This document shows positions 24,973-33,065 of a stretch of 64,000 nucleotides of DNA, piece after piece; the stretch's first letter is position 1, and each line of letters opens with the position of its first letter. The notes beneath the pieces were generated by a model that saw nothing but the letters and a program-made list of their open reading frames with translations, was not told where the DNA came from and ran no database searches. Source of the DNA: Streptomyces hawaiiensis (GTDB taxonomy: Bacteria; Actinomycetota; Actinomycetes; Streptomycetales; Streptomycetaceae); assembly GCF_004803895.1 (NCBI RefSeq), contig NZ_CP021978.1:8246001-8310000 (forward strand). The letters are read 5' to 3'. A program made the position numbers and the translations under genes.

Positions 24973-25980
24973 TCAGGTGGAGGCTGCGGCGATGCGCAGC
25001 GGCACCGGATCGGGCGGGACGGCCTCCGCGCTGCGGCGGGCGACCTCCGCCCACCAGGAGGGGCCGTCCTCGATGTGGCGCAACAGCACGCCCTCGCGGA
25101 TCGCCCAGGGGCAGACCGTGACGGCCTTGATGCCGGTCAGCTTCAGTGCCGTGTGCCCGACCACGGCTCCCGCCAGGCTCTGTGCGGCGCGCGGTGCGGA
25201 GATGCCGGGCAGGTGCGCGCGTTCGGCGGCGGGCAGTGCGGACAGCTGCGTGATGGCCGCCCGCAGCTCGGAGCGGTGCATCTGCCGGTCCACGAACGGG
25301 CCGTGGCGACCGGGCGCCGCGCCGCACAGCCGTCCCAGCTGCTGGAAGGTGCGGGAGGTGGCGACCGCGGTGCGCGGGCCCTCCCAGCGGATCCGTGCCG
25401 CGACGTCCCGCAGCTGATGGCGGACCTTGCGGCGCAGTGCCCGCACCCGCTCCGGTGACGGCGGGTCCTCGTCCTCGAAGAACTCGTGCGTCAGCCGCCG
25501 TGCGCCCAGCGGCAAGGACGCCACGAAATCGGGCAACCGACCGCGTCCGAAGGCGACTTCGAGCGTGCCGCCACCGATGTCGAGCAGGGCGAGCGGCCCC
25601 GACCGCCACCCCATCCAGCGCCGGGCCCCGAGAAACGTCAGTTCGGCCTCGACCTCGCCCGGCAGGGTGCACAGGTCCATGCCCGTACGGTCGTGGACGG
25701 TGCGCAGCACCTCGTGCCGGTTCGGCGCGTTGCGGACCACCGCGGTCGCGAACGCCAGCGGGCCGGTCGCACCCCATCGGGTCGCGGTCCGGCTCGCCTC
25801 GGCGACCGCGTCGACGAGCTGTTCCACGGCCTGCTTCGGGATGGGTCCCCCCGGTGTGACCTGCTCGGACAGCCTGAGCCGCCACTTGGCGGTGTGCACG
25901 GGCAGCGGCACCCCGTCCGCCGCGTCCGCGACCACAAGTCTGACCGTGTTCGATCCCACATCCACCACGCTGATTCGCAT
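24973..25980 (-). CDS. Ppx/GppA-family phosphatase (exopolyphosphatase-like)
   Basis: ATG 25980 begins MRISVVDVGSNTVRLVV, the phosphate-1 loop of the ASKHA-fold Ppx/GppA family. Further signatures are LALLDIGGGTLEVAFGRG (phosphate-2), GEVEAELTFLGARRWMG (with the catalytic Glu region) and the C-terminal ISAPRAAQSLAGAVVGHTAL. The 335-aa length matches the short actinobacterial form without an HD domain. It should hydrolyse polyphosphate or (p)ppGpp 5'-phosphate in the cytoplasm, linking phosphate storage or the stringent response. It may be co-transcribed with the small acidic protein gene 49 bp downstream. Confidence 0.9.
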   Translation of the reverse strand: MRISVVDVGSNTVRLVVADAADGVPLPVHTAKWRLRLSEQVTPGGPIPKQAVEQLVDAVAEASRTATRWGATGPLAFATAVVRNAPNRHEVLRTVHDRTGMDLCTLPGEVEAELTFLGARRWMGWRSGPLALLDIGGGTLEVAFGRGRLPDFVASLPLGARRLTHEFFEDEDPPSPERVRALRRKVRHQLRDVAARIRWEGPRTAVATSRTFQQLGRLCGAAPGRHGPFVDRQMHRSELRAAITQLSALPAAERAHLPGISAPRAAQSLAGAVVGHTALKLTGIKAVTVCPWAIREGVLLRHIEDGPSWWAEVARRSAEAVPPDPVPLRIAAAST

Positions 25981-26063
25981 GGGCGGTGGGTACCCATTTA
26001 CGGGCCGCGCCAACAGACCGCACGCTCCGTACCGGCGAGGACACGCCACCGACCGGCCGGAAG

Positions 26064-26097
26064 CGGCACAGCGAAACGGCCACGTTTCGCTGTGCCG
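26064..26097 (-). terminator. Terminator of the peptide-export operon
   Basis: CGGCACAGCGAAACG (26064-26078) and its perfect complement (26083-26097) make a 15-bp stem with a 4-nt loop. It lies 19 bp beyond the stop of the last ABC transporter gene on the minus strand. Confidence 0.85.
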
Positions 26098-26115
26098 GTG
26101 GGGGAGTGCGCTGCC

Positions 26116-28938
26116 TCACGCCATCTGGCGGCGCACCAGTTCGTGCAGCCGGCCATTGGTGTCGGCGAGGAGTTGCGAGGGCGGGCCCTGCTGGATGACC
26201 TTGCCGTCCTCCATCACCACGACCCGGTCGGCGTCCATCACGGTCGACAGCCGGTGCGCGATGACGATCCGGGTCGCGTGGAGGGCCTTGGTGCTCTCGA
26301 TGACCGTGCGCTGCGTCTCGTTGTCGAGCGCGCTGGTCGCCTCGTCGAAGAAGAGGATGCGCGGCCGCCGGATCAGCGCCTGAGCGATCATCAGCCGCTG
26401 GCGCTGGCCGCCGGAGACGGCGCCGCTGCCCGCGACGATGGTGTGCAGGCCCATCGGCATCCGCTTGATGTCCTCGGCGAGCCCCGCCATCTCGGCGGCC
26501 GCCATCGCCTCCTCCGGCGTGTACGGCTCGGTGCCGCAGATGACGTCCAGGATCGAGCCGGTGAACGGCTGTGCGTGCTGGAGCACCACACCGCACTGGC
26601 GGCGCACCGCCGACTGGTCCAGGGCCGCCAGGTCCTGCCCGTCGTACAGCACGCTGCCCGACACGGGCCGGTCGAAGCCGATCAGCAGCCGCAGCAGCGT
26701 CGACTTTCCGCAGCCGCTCGGGCCGACGACCGCGACGAACTCGCCCGGCCGCACCTCGAACGACACGTCGTCCAGGACCAGCGGACCGTCGTCCGAGTAG
26801 CGGAACGACACCCGGCGCGCCTCGATCGCCCCGCTCAGCGGCCCCGGCCGGGTGCTCGCCGTACGCACCTCGGGCGTGGCGTCCAGCACCGGCTTGATCT
26901 CCTCGAACAGCGGCAGCGCGGCCACCGCCGAGACGAACGCGCCCGTCAGCTGGGTGACGGAGGTCAGCACCATCGTCACCGAGGTGTTGAACGTCAGGAA
27001 CGCCGCCGCCGACATCGAGCCCCGGGCCGGACCGGCCAGCAGCATGAACATCAGCAGGGTGCACAGCGGCAGGTACACCGCGCCCAGCACCGTCGTGAGG
27101 TTCTTGATGCGCCCGACCTTCTGCTGGAGCTCACGGCTGCGCGCGAACTCCGACGCCCACGCGGCGTACGCGTAGTTCTCGGCGGCGGCCACCCGCAGCT
27201 TGGGCAGCCCCCGCAGCGTCTGGAACGCCTGGTTGTTCAGCTTGTTGGAGAGCACCACCAGCCTCCGCTGCCACCGCACCTGCCACAGCCCGAGCCCCAG
27301 GAACACCGCCGCGATGACGACGAGCATGCCGATCGCGGCCATCGCCATCGGCACGCTGAACCACAGCAGCAGCCCGAGGTTCATTGCACCGACGGTCACC
27401 GACTGGGCGACCGTCGGCCCGACGCCCGCCAGCAGCCGGCGGATCGAGCTGATGCCCATGGCCGCGCTGGCCAGTTCGCCCGTGGAGCGCTCGGTGAAGA
27501 ACTTCGTCGGCAGCCTCAGCAGCCGGTCCCACACCGCCGGCTGGAGCGTGGCCTCGATACGGCCCTCCAACCGCAGGATGGTCAGGTTCTGCAACAGCAT
27601 GAAGGCCGCCGCCACCACACTGCTCAGCATCACCGCGAGGCACACCTGCACGATCAGGCCCGTCTGCGCCTTCGGCACGAACTCGCCGAGCACCTTGCCG
27701 GTCGCGATCGGCACCAGCGCGCCGATCGCCACCGTCACCAAGCCGCTGAGCAACAGCCCGGTCAGGTCGCCGCGCATGCCCTGCATACAGAACCGCAGCA
27801 GCCTCAGCGGACTGAGCCCCCGCTCCGGCAGCGGGCGGTAGAACATCACCGCGCGCGGCTCGAACTCGTCGGCGTTCGCCTTCTCGATCGGTGTCTCACG
27901 GCCGGTCGACGGATGGACCGCCACATAGCCGCCGCGCCGCCACAGCAACGCCACCGGCGCGCCCGACAAAGCGCGCTGACCGACCAGCGGTCCGACGTTG
28001 TCCCGCCACCAGCGCCCGTCCAGCCGAACGGCCCGGGTACGGACCCGGGAGGCCAGGGCGACCTGCTCGACCGGGTCGAGGCGGTCCCCGCCGGTGCCCT
28101 TCTGGGTCGGCTCGGTGATCCGGATCCCGGCCGCCTGCCCGACCAGCTTGCAGGCCGCGTACGTGGCGTCCGCGTCGGCCGCGGTGGTGCGCTTGGAGGA
28201 GCGTTTGCCGATGGAGGCGAGCAGTGTCCGGTCGGCCTGGGCGCGCACCGCCTCACCGGCCTTGATGCCCGCGGCCGTGCGCGTCTCGTGGGTGCGCTCC
28301 AGCTGCTCGATCCAGCGGTCCAGCGTGGTCAGCAGCCGGTACTGCTGGTCGACCATGGACTGCCACAGCGCGGGGTCCATCAGCAGGTCGGCCGCGGCCT
28401 CCGCGCCGTACAGCGATCCGTACTGCACGCTGCCCGGCGGCACCTGCATCCAGAACACGTCGTCGTCCGTGGGCGCCGCGGCCCGCTCGGTGGCCATCGG
28501 CGCCTGGAAGAGGATGGACAGGCTGCGGCCGACGCCCAGGGCGAGCGCGTACTCCAGCGGACTCGTCGTCGGCGGTACGTACTGCGGGTTGCCGTACTCG
28601 TCGTACGACCAGGTCGCCGTGTTGGCCGGCTGGTACAGCTCGCGCAGGCCGATGCGGTGCACCACGCAGTCCCGCAGCGGACGGGCCACCAGGGTGTGCT
28701 GCGGTCCCGGCACCGGGCCGAGCACCAGTGAGCCCGCCTCCAGCCGGCCCAGATGGTGCCAGTGGCCCTGCTGGCCGGCGTCGACCGCGAACAGGTCGAC
28801 GGCGCCGGACGCCACCAGCCACAGCACCTGCGGGCCCTCGAGGTCGAGCCGGTTGAACCCGGCGCAGTCGATGCGCGAGCCCATCTGCCCGAAGGCGCCC
28901 AGCACGAGGTCGCCGTGTCCTTCGTGAACGGCCGTCAT
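26116..28938 (-). CDS. NHLM-type bacteriocin/peptide ABC transporter, non-peptidase subunit
   Basis: The 940-aa protein has an N-terminal cyclic-nucleotide-like sensory domain (about 10-110), a long helical middle region, a six-helix ABC exporter membrane domain (about 400-680) and a C-terminal nucleotide-binding domain. The latter has Walker A GPSGCGKST, signature SGGQRQRL, Walker B RILFFDEATSALD and a His switch (VIAHRLS). This size and layout are those of the NHLM_micro_ABC2 group, which pairs with a C39-peptidase ABC protein and an HlyD adaptor to export double-glycine peptides. The start lies 1 bp after the stop of the upstream ABC gene (TGAGATG). Confidence 0.92.
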   Translation of the reverse strand: MTAVHEGHGDLVLGAFGQMGSRIDCAGFNRLDLEGPQVLWLVASGAVDLFAVDAGQQGHWHHLGRLEAGSLVLGPVPGPQHTLVARPLRDCVVHRIGLRELYQPANTATWSYDEYGNPQYVPPTTSPLEYALALGVGRSLSILFQAPMATERAAAPTDDDVFWMQVPPGSVQYGSLYGAEAAADLLMDPALWQSMVDQQYRLLTTLDRWIEQLERTHETRTAAGIKAGEAVRAQADRTLLASIGKRSSKRTTAADADATYAACKLVGQAAGIRITEPTQKGTGGDRLDPVEQVALASRVRTRAVRLDGRWWRDNVGPLVGQRALSGAPVALLWRRGGYVAVHPSTGRETPIEKANADEFEPRAVMFYRPLPERGLSPLRLLRFCMQGMRGDLTGLLLSGLVTVAIGALVPIATGKVLGEFVPKAQTGLIVQVCLAVMLSSVVAAAFMLLQNLTILRLEGRIEATLQPAVWDRLLRLPTKFFTERSTGELASAAMGISSIRRLLAGVGPTVAQSVTVGAMNLGLLLWFSVPMAMAAIGMLVVIAAVFLGLGLWQVRWQRRLVVLSNKLNNQAFQTLRGLPKLRVAAAENYAYAAWASEFARSRELQQKVGRIKNLTTVLGAVYLPLCTLLMFMLLAGPARGSMSAAAFLTFNTSVTMVLTSVTQLTGAFVSAVAALPLFEEIKPVLDATPEVRTASTRPGPLSGAIEARRVSFRYSDDGPLVLDDVSFEVRPGEFVAVVGPSGCGKSTLLRLLIGFDRPVSGSVLYDGQDLAALDQSAVRRQCGVVLQHAQPFTGSILDVICGTEPYTPEEAMAAAEMAGLAEDIKRMPMGLHTIVAGSGAVSGGQRQRLMIAQALIRRPRILFFDEATSALDNETQRTVIESTKALHATRIVIAHRLSTVMDADRVVVMEDGKVIQQGPPSQLLADTNGRLHELVRRQMA

Positions 28939-28939
28939 C

Positions 28940-31165
28940 TCACCGCTCCCTGACCAGTGCCGCGTACGCGCCGCCGCGGGCCACCAGGTCCTCGTGCCGT
29001 CCCCGCTCCACGACCGTGCCGTGCTCCAGGACGACGATCTCGTCGCTGTCGCGCACCGTGCTCAGCCGGTGCGCGATCACCACACAGGCGCAGCCGCGCC
29101 GGCGCAGGTTGTCCATCACGACCTGCTCGGTCTCCGCGTCCAGCGCGCTCGTCACCTCGTCGAGCACCAGGATGCTCGGGCGGCGCACCAGCGCTCGCGC
29201 GATCTCCAGGCGCTGGCGCTGCCCGCCGGAGAAGTTGCGGCCGTCCTGCTCGACCTTGCTGTGGATGCCGCCCGGGCGGCGGGTGATCACGTCGTACAGG
29301 GCGGCGTCGCGCAGCGCGTCCTCCACCGCGTCGTCCGGGATCGACGGGTCCCACAGCGCCACGTTGTCCCGGACCGTGCCCTCGAAGAGGAACACGTCCT
29401 GGTCGACGAAGGAGACCGAGGCGGCCAGCGCCCCGCGCGGGATGTCCTCGATGCGCTGCCCGTCGATACGGATCACGCCCTCCCACGGGGCGTACAGCCC
29501 GGAGATCATCCTCGACACCGTGGACTTGCCGCTGCCCGAGCCGCCGACCAGCGCGACCTGCTGCCCGGGACCGACCGTCAGGTCGAAGCCGGTGAGCAGG
29601 GGCTTGTCCAGCGGGCTGTAGCCGAACGTGATGTTCTCCAGCTCGACATGGCCCTGGAGGCGGCGCGTGGACTCGCCGGAGCCGGGGCGGCCGTAGAGCG
29701 GGTCGGCCTTGAAGTTCTCCACGTCCTTCAGCCGGGCCACGTCAGCCGCGAAGTCCTGGATGCGGCCCGCGACGCCGTTCAGCCGGGTCAGCGGGGCCGT
29801 GAAACGGGTGACCAGGGCCTGGAAGGCGACCAGCAGACCGACCGAGATGTGCCCCTCGACCGCCCGCATGCCGCCGATCCACAGGATCAGCGCGCTGTTG
29901 AGGGTGGCCAGCGTCGGCGCGACCACGCCCAGCCAGGCGCTCGGCACGCCGAGCCGCTGCTGCTCCTCCAGGGTGGTGGCGTGCTGCCCGGCCCACTTGC
30001 GGAAGTAGCCGTCCTCGCCGCCGGTCGCCTTCATCGTCTCGATCAGCTGAAGGCCCGTGTAGGCGGTGTTGGTGAGGCGGGCCGTGTCCGCGCGCAGTTT
30101 CGCCGTGCGCGTCGCCCGCAACCGGATGACGACACGCATGGCGACGACGTTCAGCAGGGCCACACCGATGCCGACGAACGTCAGCTGCGGGTCATAGGTG
30201 TACAGCAGCACCGCGTACAGGACGACCACGACCGCGTCCACGCCCGCCGCCGCGAGGTCGCGGGACAGGGTCTCGGACACCGCGTCGTTGGACTGGAGCC
30301 GCTGTACCAGGTCGGCCGGGCTGCGCTGGGAGAAGAACGTCACCGGCAGCCGCAGCAGATGCCGCAGGAAGCGGGCGCTGGACAGGGTGGAGGAGATGAT
30401 GCGGCCGCGCAGCAGGTTGGCCTGCTGGAGCCAGGTCAGCACCACCGTGAGCAGCACGCACGCCGCCATCGACGGGAACAGCACGTCGAGCAACGAGGTC
30501 TGGTTGCCGATCAGGAACTCGTCGATGTAGGTGCGGCTGAGCGCGGGCACCGCCGCGCCGACCGCCACCAGCAGCAGGCTCGACAGGACGGCGGCGGGCA
30601 TCGTGCCCGCGGTGCCGCGCAGCCGGGCCGGCATCGCGCCCAGGACACCGGGCTTGCGGCCGCCCCGGGCGAAGTCCTCACCGGGCTCCATCACCAGCAC
30701 GACACCGGTGAAGCTGCCGTCGAAGTCCTCCATGGGGATGAAACGGCGGCCCTTGCCGGGGTCGTTGATGTAGATGCCACGGCGGCCGAAGCGGCGGCCC
30801 ATGCCGTCATAGACGACGTAGTGGTTGAACTCCCAGAACAGGATGGCCGGCGACTTCACCTCGGCGAGGGCGGCCAGGTCCATCTGCATGCCCTTGGCCG
30901 TCAGGCCGTAGGAGCGGGCCGCCTTCAGCAGGTTGCTGGCGCGCGAGCCGTCCCGGGAGACGCCGCAGGCGATGCGCAGCTCCTCCAGCGGGACGTGCTT
31001 GCCGTAGTGGCCGAGCACCATCGCCAGGGAGGCGGCGCCGCACTCGACGGCTTCCATCTGGAGCACGGTGGGCGTGCGGACGGTCTTCGCCCGGGCCTTG
31101 GGCACCTTGCGCTTGGGCGGGGCGGAGCGTCGTCTGCTCCGGGGCTCCTGTGCGGTCGCGCTCAT
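28940..31165 (-). CDS. C39-peptidase ABC transporter (processes and exports double-glycine peptides)
   Basis: ATG 31165 overlaps the hlyD-like stop (ATGA). The 741-aa protein opens with a basic tail and a C39 peptidase domain: oxyanion Gln36 and catalytic Cys42 in LQMEAVECGAAS, His115 in FNHYVVYDG and Asp in YINDPGKG. A six-helix exporter domain (about 180-450) and an ATPase domain follow (GGSGSGKST, SGGQRQRLEIARALV, ILVLDEVTSALD). All catalytic residues are present. Members of this group (NHLM_micro_ABC1) cut the leader after Gly-Gly while exporting the peptide. The substrate is probably the 71-aa peptide encoded at the head of the same operon. Confidence 0.94.
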   Translation of the reverse strand: MSATAQEPRSRRRSAPPKRKVPKARAKTVRTPTVLQMEAVECGAASLAMVLGHYGKHVPLEELRIACGVSRDGSRASNLLKAARSYGLTAKGMQMDLAALAEVKSPAILFWEFNHYVVYDGMGRRFGRRGIYINDPGKGRRFIPMEDFDGSFTGVVLVMEPGEDFARGGRKPGVLGAMPARLRGTAGTMPAAVLSSLLLVAVGAAVPALSRTYIDEFLIGNQTSLLDVLFPSMAACVLLTVVLTWLQQANLLRGRIISSTLSSARFLRHLLRLPVTFFSQRSPADLVQRLQSNDAVSETLSRDLAAAGVDAVVVVLYAVLLYTYDPQLTFVGIGVALLNVVAMRVVIRLRATRTAKLRADTARLTNTAYTGLQLIETMKATGGEDGYFRKWAGQHATTLEEQQRLGVPSAWLGVVAPTLATLNSALILWIGGMRAVEGHISVGLLVAFQALVTRFTAPLTRLNGVAGRIQDFAADVARLKDVENFKADPLYGRPGSGESTRRLQGHVELENITFGYSPLDKPLLTGFDLTVGPGQQVALVGGSGSGKSTVSRMISGLYAPWEGVIRIDGQRIEDIPRGALAASVSFVDQDVFLFEGTVRDNVALWDPSIPDDAVEDALRDAALYDVITRRPGGIHSKVEQDGRNFSGGQRQRLEIARALVRRPSILVLDEVTSALDAETEQVVMDNLRRRGCACVVIAHRLSTVRDSDEIVVLEHGTVVERGRHEDLVARGGAYAALVRER

Positions 31166-32022
31166 GGCAGCAGCCAGTCGACGGGACGCTGGTCGGCGAG
31201 CCGGATCGAACCGGACGCCAGCGTCATGGAGGTCAGCTTGAACGGCGGTCCGTCCGCGGACGACCACCTGTAGCCGCTCTTCGTGGCGGACGACCTGTCC
31301 AGCCCGACCGTCACGGCCACCGCTCTGCCCTTCTTCGTGAACTGCTCGCCCAGCTGGCTGTCCCCGAGGAACGCGGCGATCTGCTGCGGGGACTGGGCCG
31401 AGCGGTCCACCGACTTCACATGGCCGCGCAGCACGCCGTACTCCTGGGTCGGCACCGACTGCACGGTCAGGTCCACGGGGGCGTCGTCGGGGATCGAGGC
31501 GGCGTTCTCGGCGGGGACGTACACGGTCGCGTAGAGCGGGTCCCCGGTGCGGGCGACCTTCTCGACGGCGGCGACGTTCGCGCCGGTCTGGATGATCTGC
31601 CCGACGGTCGCGGCGAGCGCGGAGACCCGGCCCGCGTCGAGCGTGCGGACGACGGCTTCGCCCTTGGCCGTGCGGACCTTGAGTACGGGGGAGTTCGCGG
31701 GCACCTGCTCGCCCTGCTTGGCGAGCACCGCGGTGACCTGGCCCGCGACGGGGCTCTGGAGGAGGTAACTGCCCTGCCCGTGCGTGATGATGGCGGGTGC
31801 GCTGACGGTGGAGGTCACCGAGCCGGTCACCGCCCACACCGAGGCGGCCGCCATCGCGACCACCGTCACCGAGAGCACGAGCCAGCCCTGCGGGCGGGCG
31901 AAACGCACCGGTAGGTCGAGTTCCTCCGGTGACTGGAGCTTGGCGAGGGCCTGTTGGCGGAACTGCAAGGAACTTCCCTCACCCGTAGAAGAGGTACTCA
32001 CGGCCGTGGAAGAGGCGCTCAC
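31162..32022 (-). CDS. HlyD-family adaptor of the peptide exporter
   Basis: The 286-aa protein has a short Ser/Thr-rich cytoplasmic start, one membrane helix (WLVLSVTVVAMAAASVWAV, about 47-65) and a biotinyl-lipoyl-like hairpin (SPVAGQVTAVLAKQGEQVPANSP), the form found in NHLM-type HlyD adaptors. It would link the ABC pair to the cell surface. Its stop overlaps the next start by 4 bp. The GTG at 32022 lies in a 21-bp direct repeat, so an alternative GTG 21 bp downstream (32001) sits in an almost identical setting; neither has a good ribosome site. Confidence 0.85.
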   Translation of the reverse strand: MSASSTAVSTSSTGEGSSLQFRQQALAKLQSPEELDLPVRFARPQGWLVLSVTVVAMAAASVWAVTGSVTSTVSAPAIITHGQGSYLLQSPVAGQVTAVLAKQGEQVPANSPVLKVRTAKGEAVVRTLDAGRVSALAATVGQIIQTGANVAAVEKVARTGDPLYATVYVPAENAASIPDDAPVDLTVQSVPTQEYGVLRGHVKSVDRSAQSPQQIAAFLGDSQLGEQFTKKGRAVAVTVGLDRSSATKSGYRWSSADGPPFKLTSMTLASGSIRLADQRPVDWLLP

Positions 32023-32047
32023 GGCTGCGGCAGAGGTTCATACGGAA
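31985..32047 (-). repeat. Three 21-bp direct repeats across the hlyD-like start
   Basis: Three in-register units (31985-32005, 32006-32026, 32027-32047) differ from their neighbours by 4 and 8 bases. The two downstream units are translated as SASSTA-V and STSSTG-type heptads, each carrying a GTG. The most upstream one has an in-frame TGA. The start region has thus been built by tandem duplication. Confidence 0.65.
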
Positions 32048-32056
32048 CCCGAAGAA

Positions 32057-32083
32057 CCCGGAACCGCCGGCTGCGGTTCCGGG
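32057..32083 (-). terminator. Hairpin between the precursor peptide gene and the transporter genes
   Basis: CCCGGAACCG (32057-32066) and CGGTTCCGGG (32074-32083) form a perfect 10-bp stem with a 7-nt loop, 23 bp after the precursor stop. In bacteriocin operons such a partial terminator yields excess precursor mRNA over transporter mRNA; that role here is inferred from position. Confidence 0.75.
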
Positions 32084-32105
32084 AATCAACGGCACAAGGG
32101 CTCGA

Positions 32106-32321
32106 TCAGAGGCCGGAGACCAGGCCGGTGACCGGGGCCGTGTTCAGGCCGGTGACACCCTCGACGGTGCCGACGGCCGTGTCGACCAGGCCGGAGACCG
32201 GAGCGATGCCGTCAACCGTGTCGGTGACGGTGTTGACGGCGTTCACGGACAGGCCGCCGGAGATGGCGTCGAGCTGGGCGTCAGCGATCTCGACGGTCTC
32301 AACCTGGGGGGTGGAGTTCAT
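32106..32321 (-). CDS. Double-glycine leader peptide (precursor of exported Cys-free peptide)
   Basis: ATG 32321 follows AAGGGAAG. The 71-aa product has a 23-residue acidic leader ending AQLDAISGG, matching the Gly-Gly cleavage signal of C39 transporters. The predicted 48-residue mature part (from LSVNAVNTV) has no Cys, Lys, Arg, His or aromatic residue. It is made of Val, Thr, Gly, Leu and Ala in loosely repeated APVSGLV / APVTGLV and TVDGI / TVEGV units, with four acidic residues. No modification enzyme is in the operon, so it is probably exported unmodified. Without Cys it cannot form lanthionine or disulfide bonds. Antimicrobial, signalling and surface-structural roles are all open. Confidence 0.8.
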   Translation of the reverse strand: MNSTPQVETVEIADAQLDAISGGLSVNAVNTVTDTVDGIAPVSGLVDTAVGTVEGVTGLNTAPVTGLVSGL

Positions 32322-33065
32322 GATGGAACTTCCCTTCGTATGGGTATCTCACAAGGGGGGAGCGGCCCCCTCTGGGGACAGATGACGGCCGCGACCGCGG
32401 GCACCGGGCATTCGTTTCCGAGTGCCCTGAGCGGCCCCCGCGGTGCGATGGATCAAAGCACGCTGCGGCTCCGCGCTTCCAATCAACCACGCCCCCCACC
32501 AGGGAACTTGCGCCGCCGCGGCGCCGATCCGTGCAGGTCCGTGCACCGCTTGGCGGCGAGTTCTTCACATGCGGCACCGCATCGGTGCATCCGGGCCCTT
32601 GCTCCTCGGGGTGGCGAATCCGGCACTCCCGCCCCAAAGGCGTGACCTACGCGGCCGGGGTGTGGATAACCCTCATTTCGGTGACCGGGTTGAGCATTCG
32701 ATGTGCAGATTCGCTGAAGCCGGGATTCCGCTCCGTGAGGACAACAGATCGTTTCCGGGTGGATACGGAGCGTTGCGTTCCGCCATGCCGGAGCGGCGAC
32801 CGTCGCTGAAAGGCCGTCATCCGGCCATGGCGCTCCGCGGGCCGGCCGGACCAGGCCTCCCGGACCGGCCCGGGTGAGCAGGGCGGTCACGGACCGCGCG
32901 GTCGGTCTGCCGGCGGCGGGAGTTGGCTGATTCCGCGATGCGAAGGGATCACTTGCAAACGGAATTGAACGCCCCGTGTGGCCCGTGCGTACCAACAGCC
33001 ATCCAGGCGCCCCCCAGAAGCCGCCGGACGGCGGCACCCACTCCGTTCCCCAGGAGGAGAGAAGT
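32322..33065. other. Divergent intergenic region between precursor peptide and serine protease
   Basis: This 744-bp stretch separates the minus-strand export operon from the plus-strand protease. Short open frames occur on both strands, but none has a ribosome site and a protein-like sequence together. It has mixed GC content, lower near 32680-32760 and 32930-32980. Promoters for both units must lie here, and the ribosome site AGGAGG at 33052-33057 belongs to the protease. I identify nothing else. Confidence 0.5.

Noticed and set aside
24026..27064. A 1012-codon minus-strand open frame through the minisatellite and Ppx gene
   Set aside because: It crosses the repeats and lies in the wrong frame for both Ppx/GppA and the ABC transporter. 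It has no ribosome site and no recognisable domain.
25486..28731. A 1081-codon plus-strand open frame opposite the NHLM ABC gene
   Set aside because: The composition (Gln/Arg/His/Gly) is typical of antisense frames in GC-rich DNA, whereas the minus-strand product has Walker motifs.
28994..31273. A 759-codon plus-strand open frame opposite the C39 transporter gene
   Set aside because: Same reasoning: it is an antisense shadow without motifs, while the minus strand has all C39 and ABC catalytic residues.
32340..32877. Small open frames in the gap between precursor peptide and protease
   Set aside because: No ribosome site coincides with a protein-like frame; both strands are open only because of GC content.
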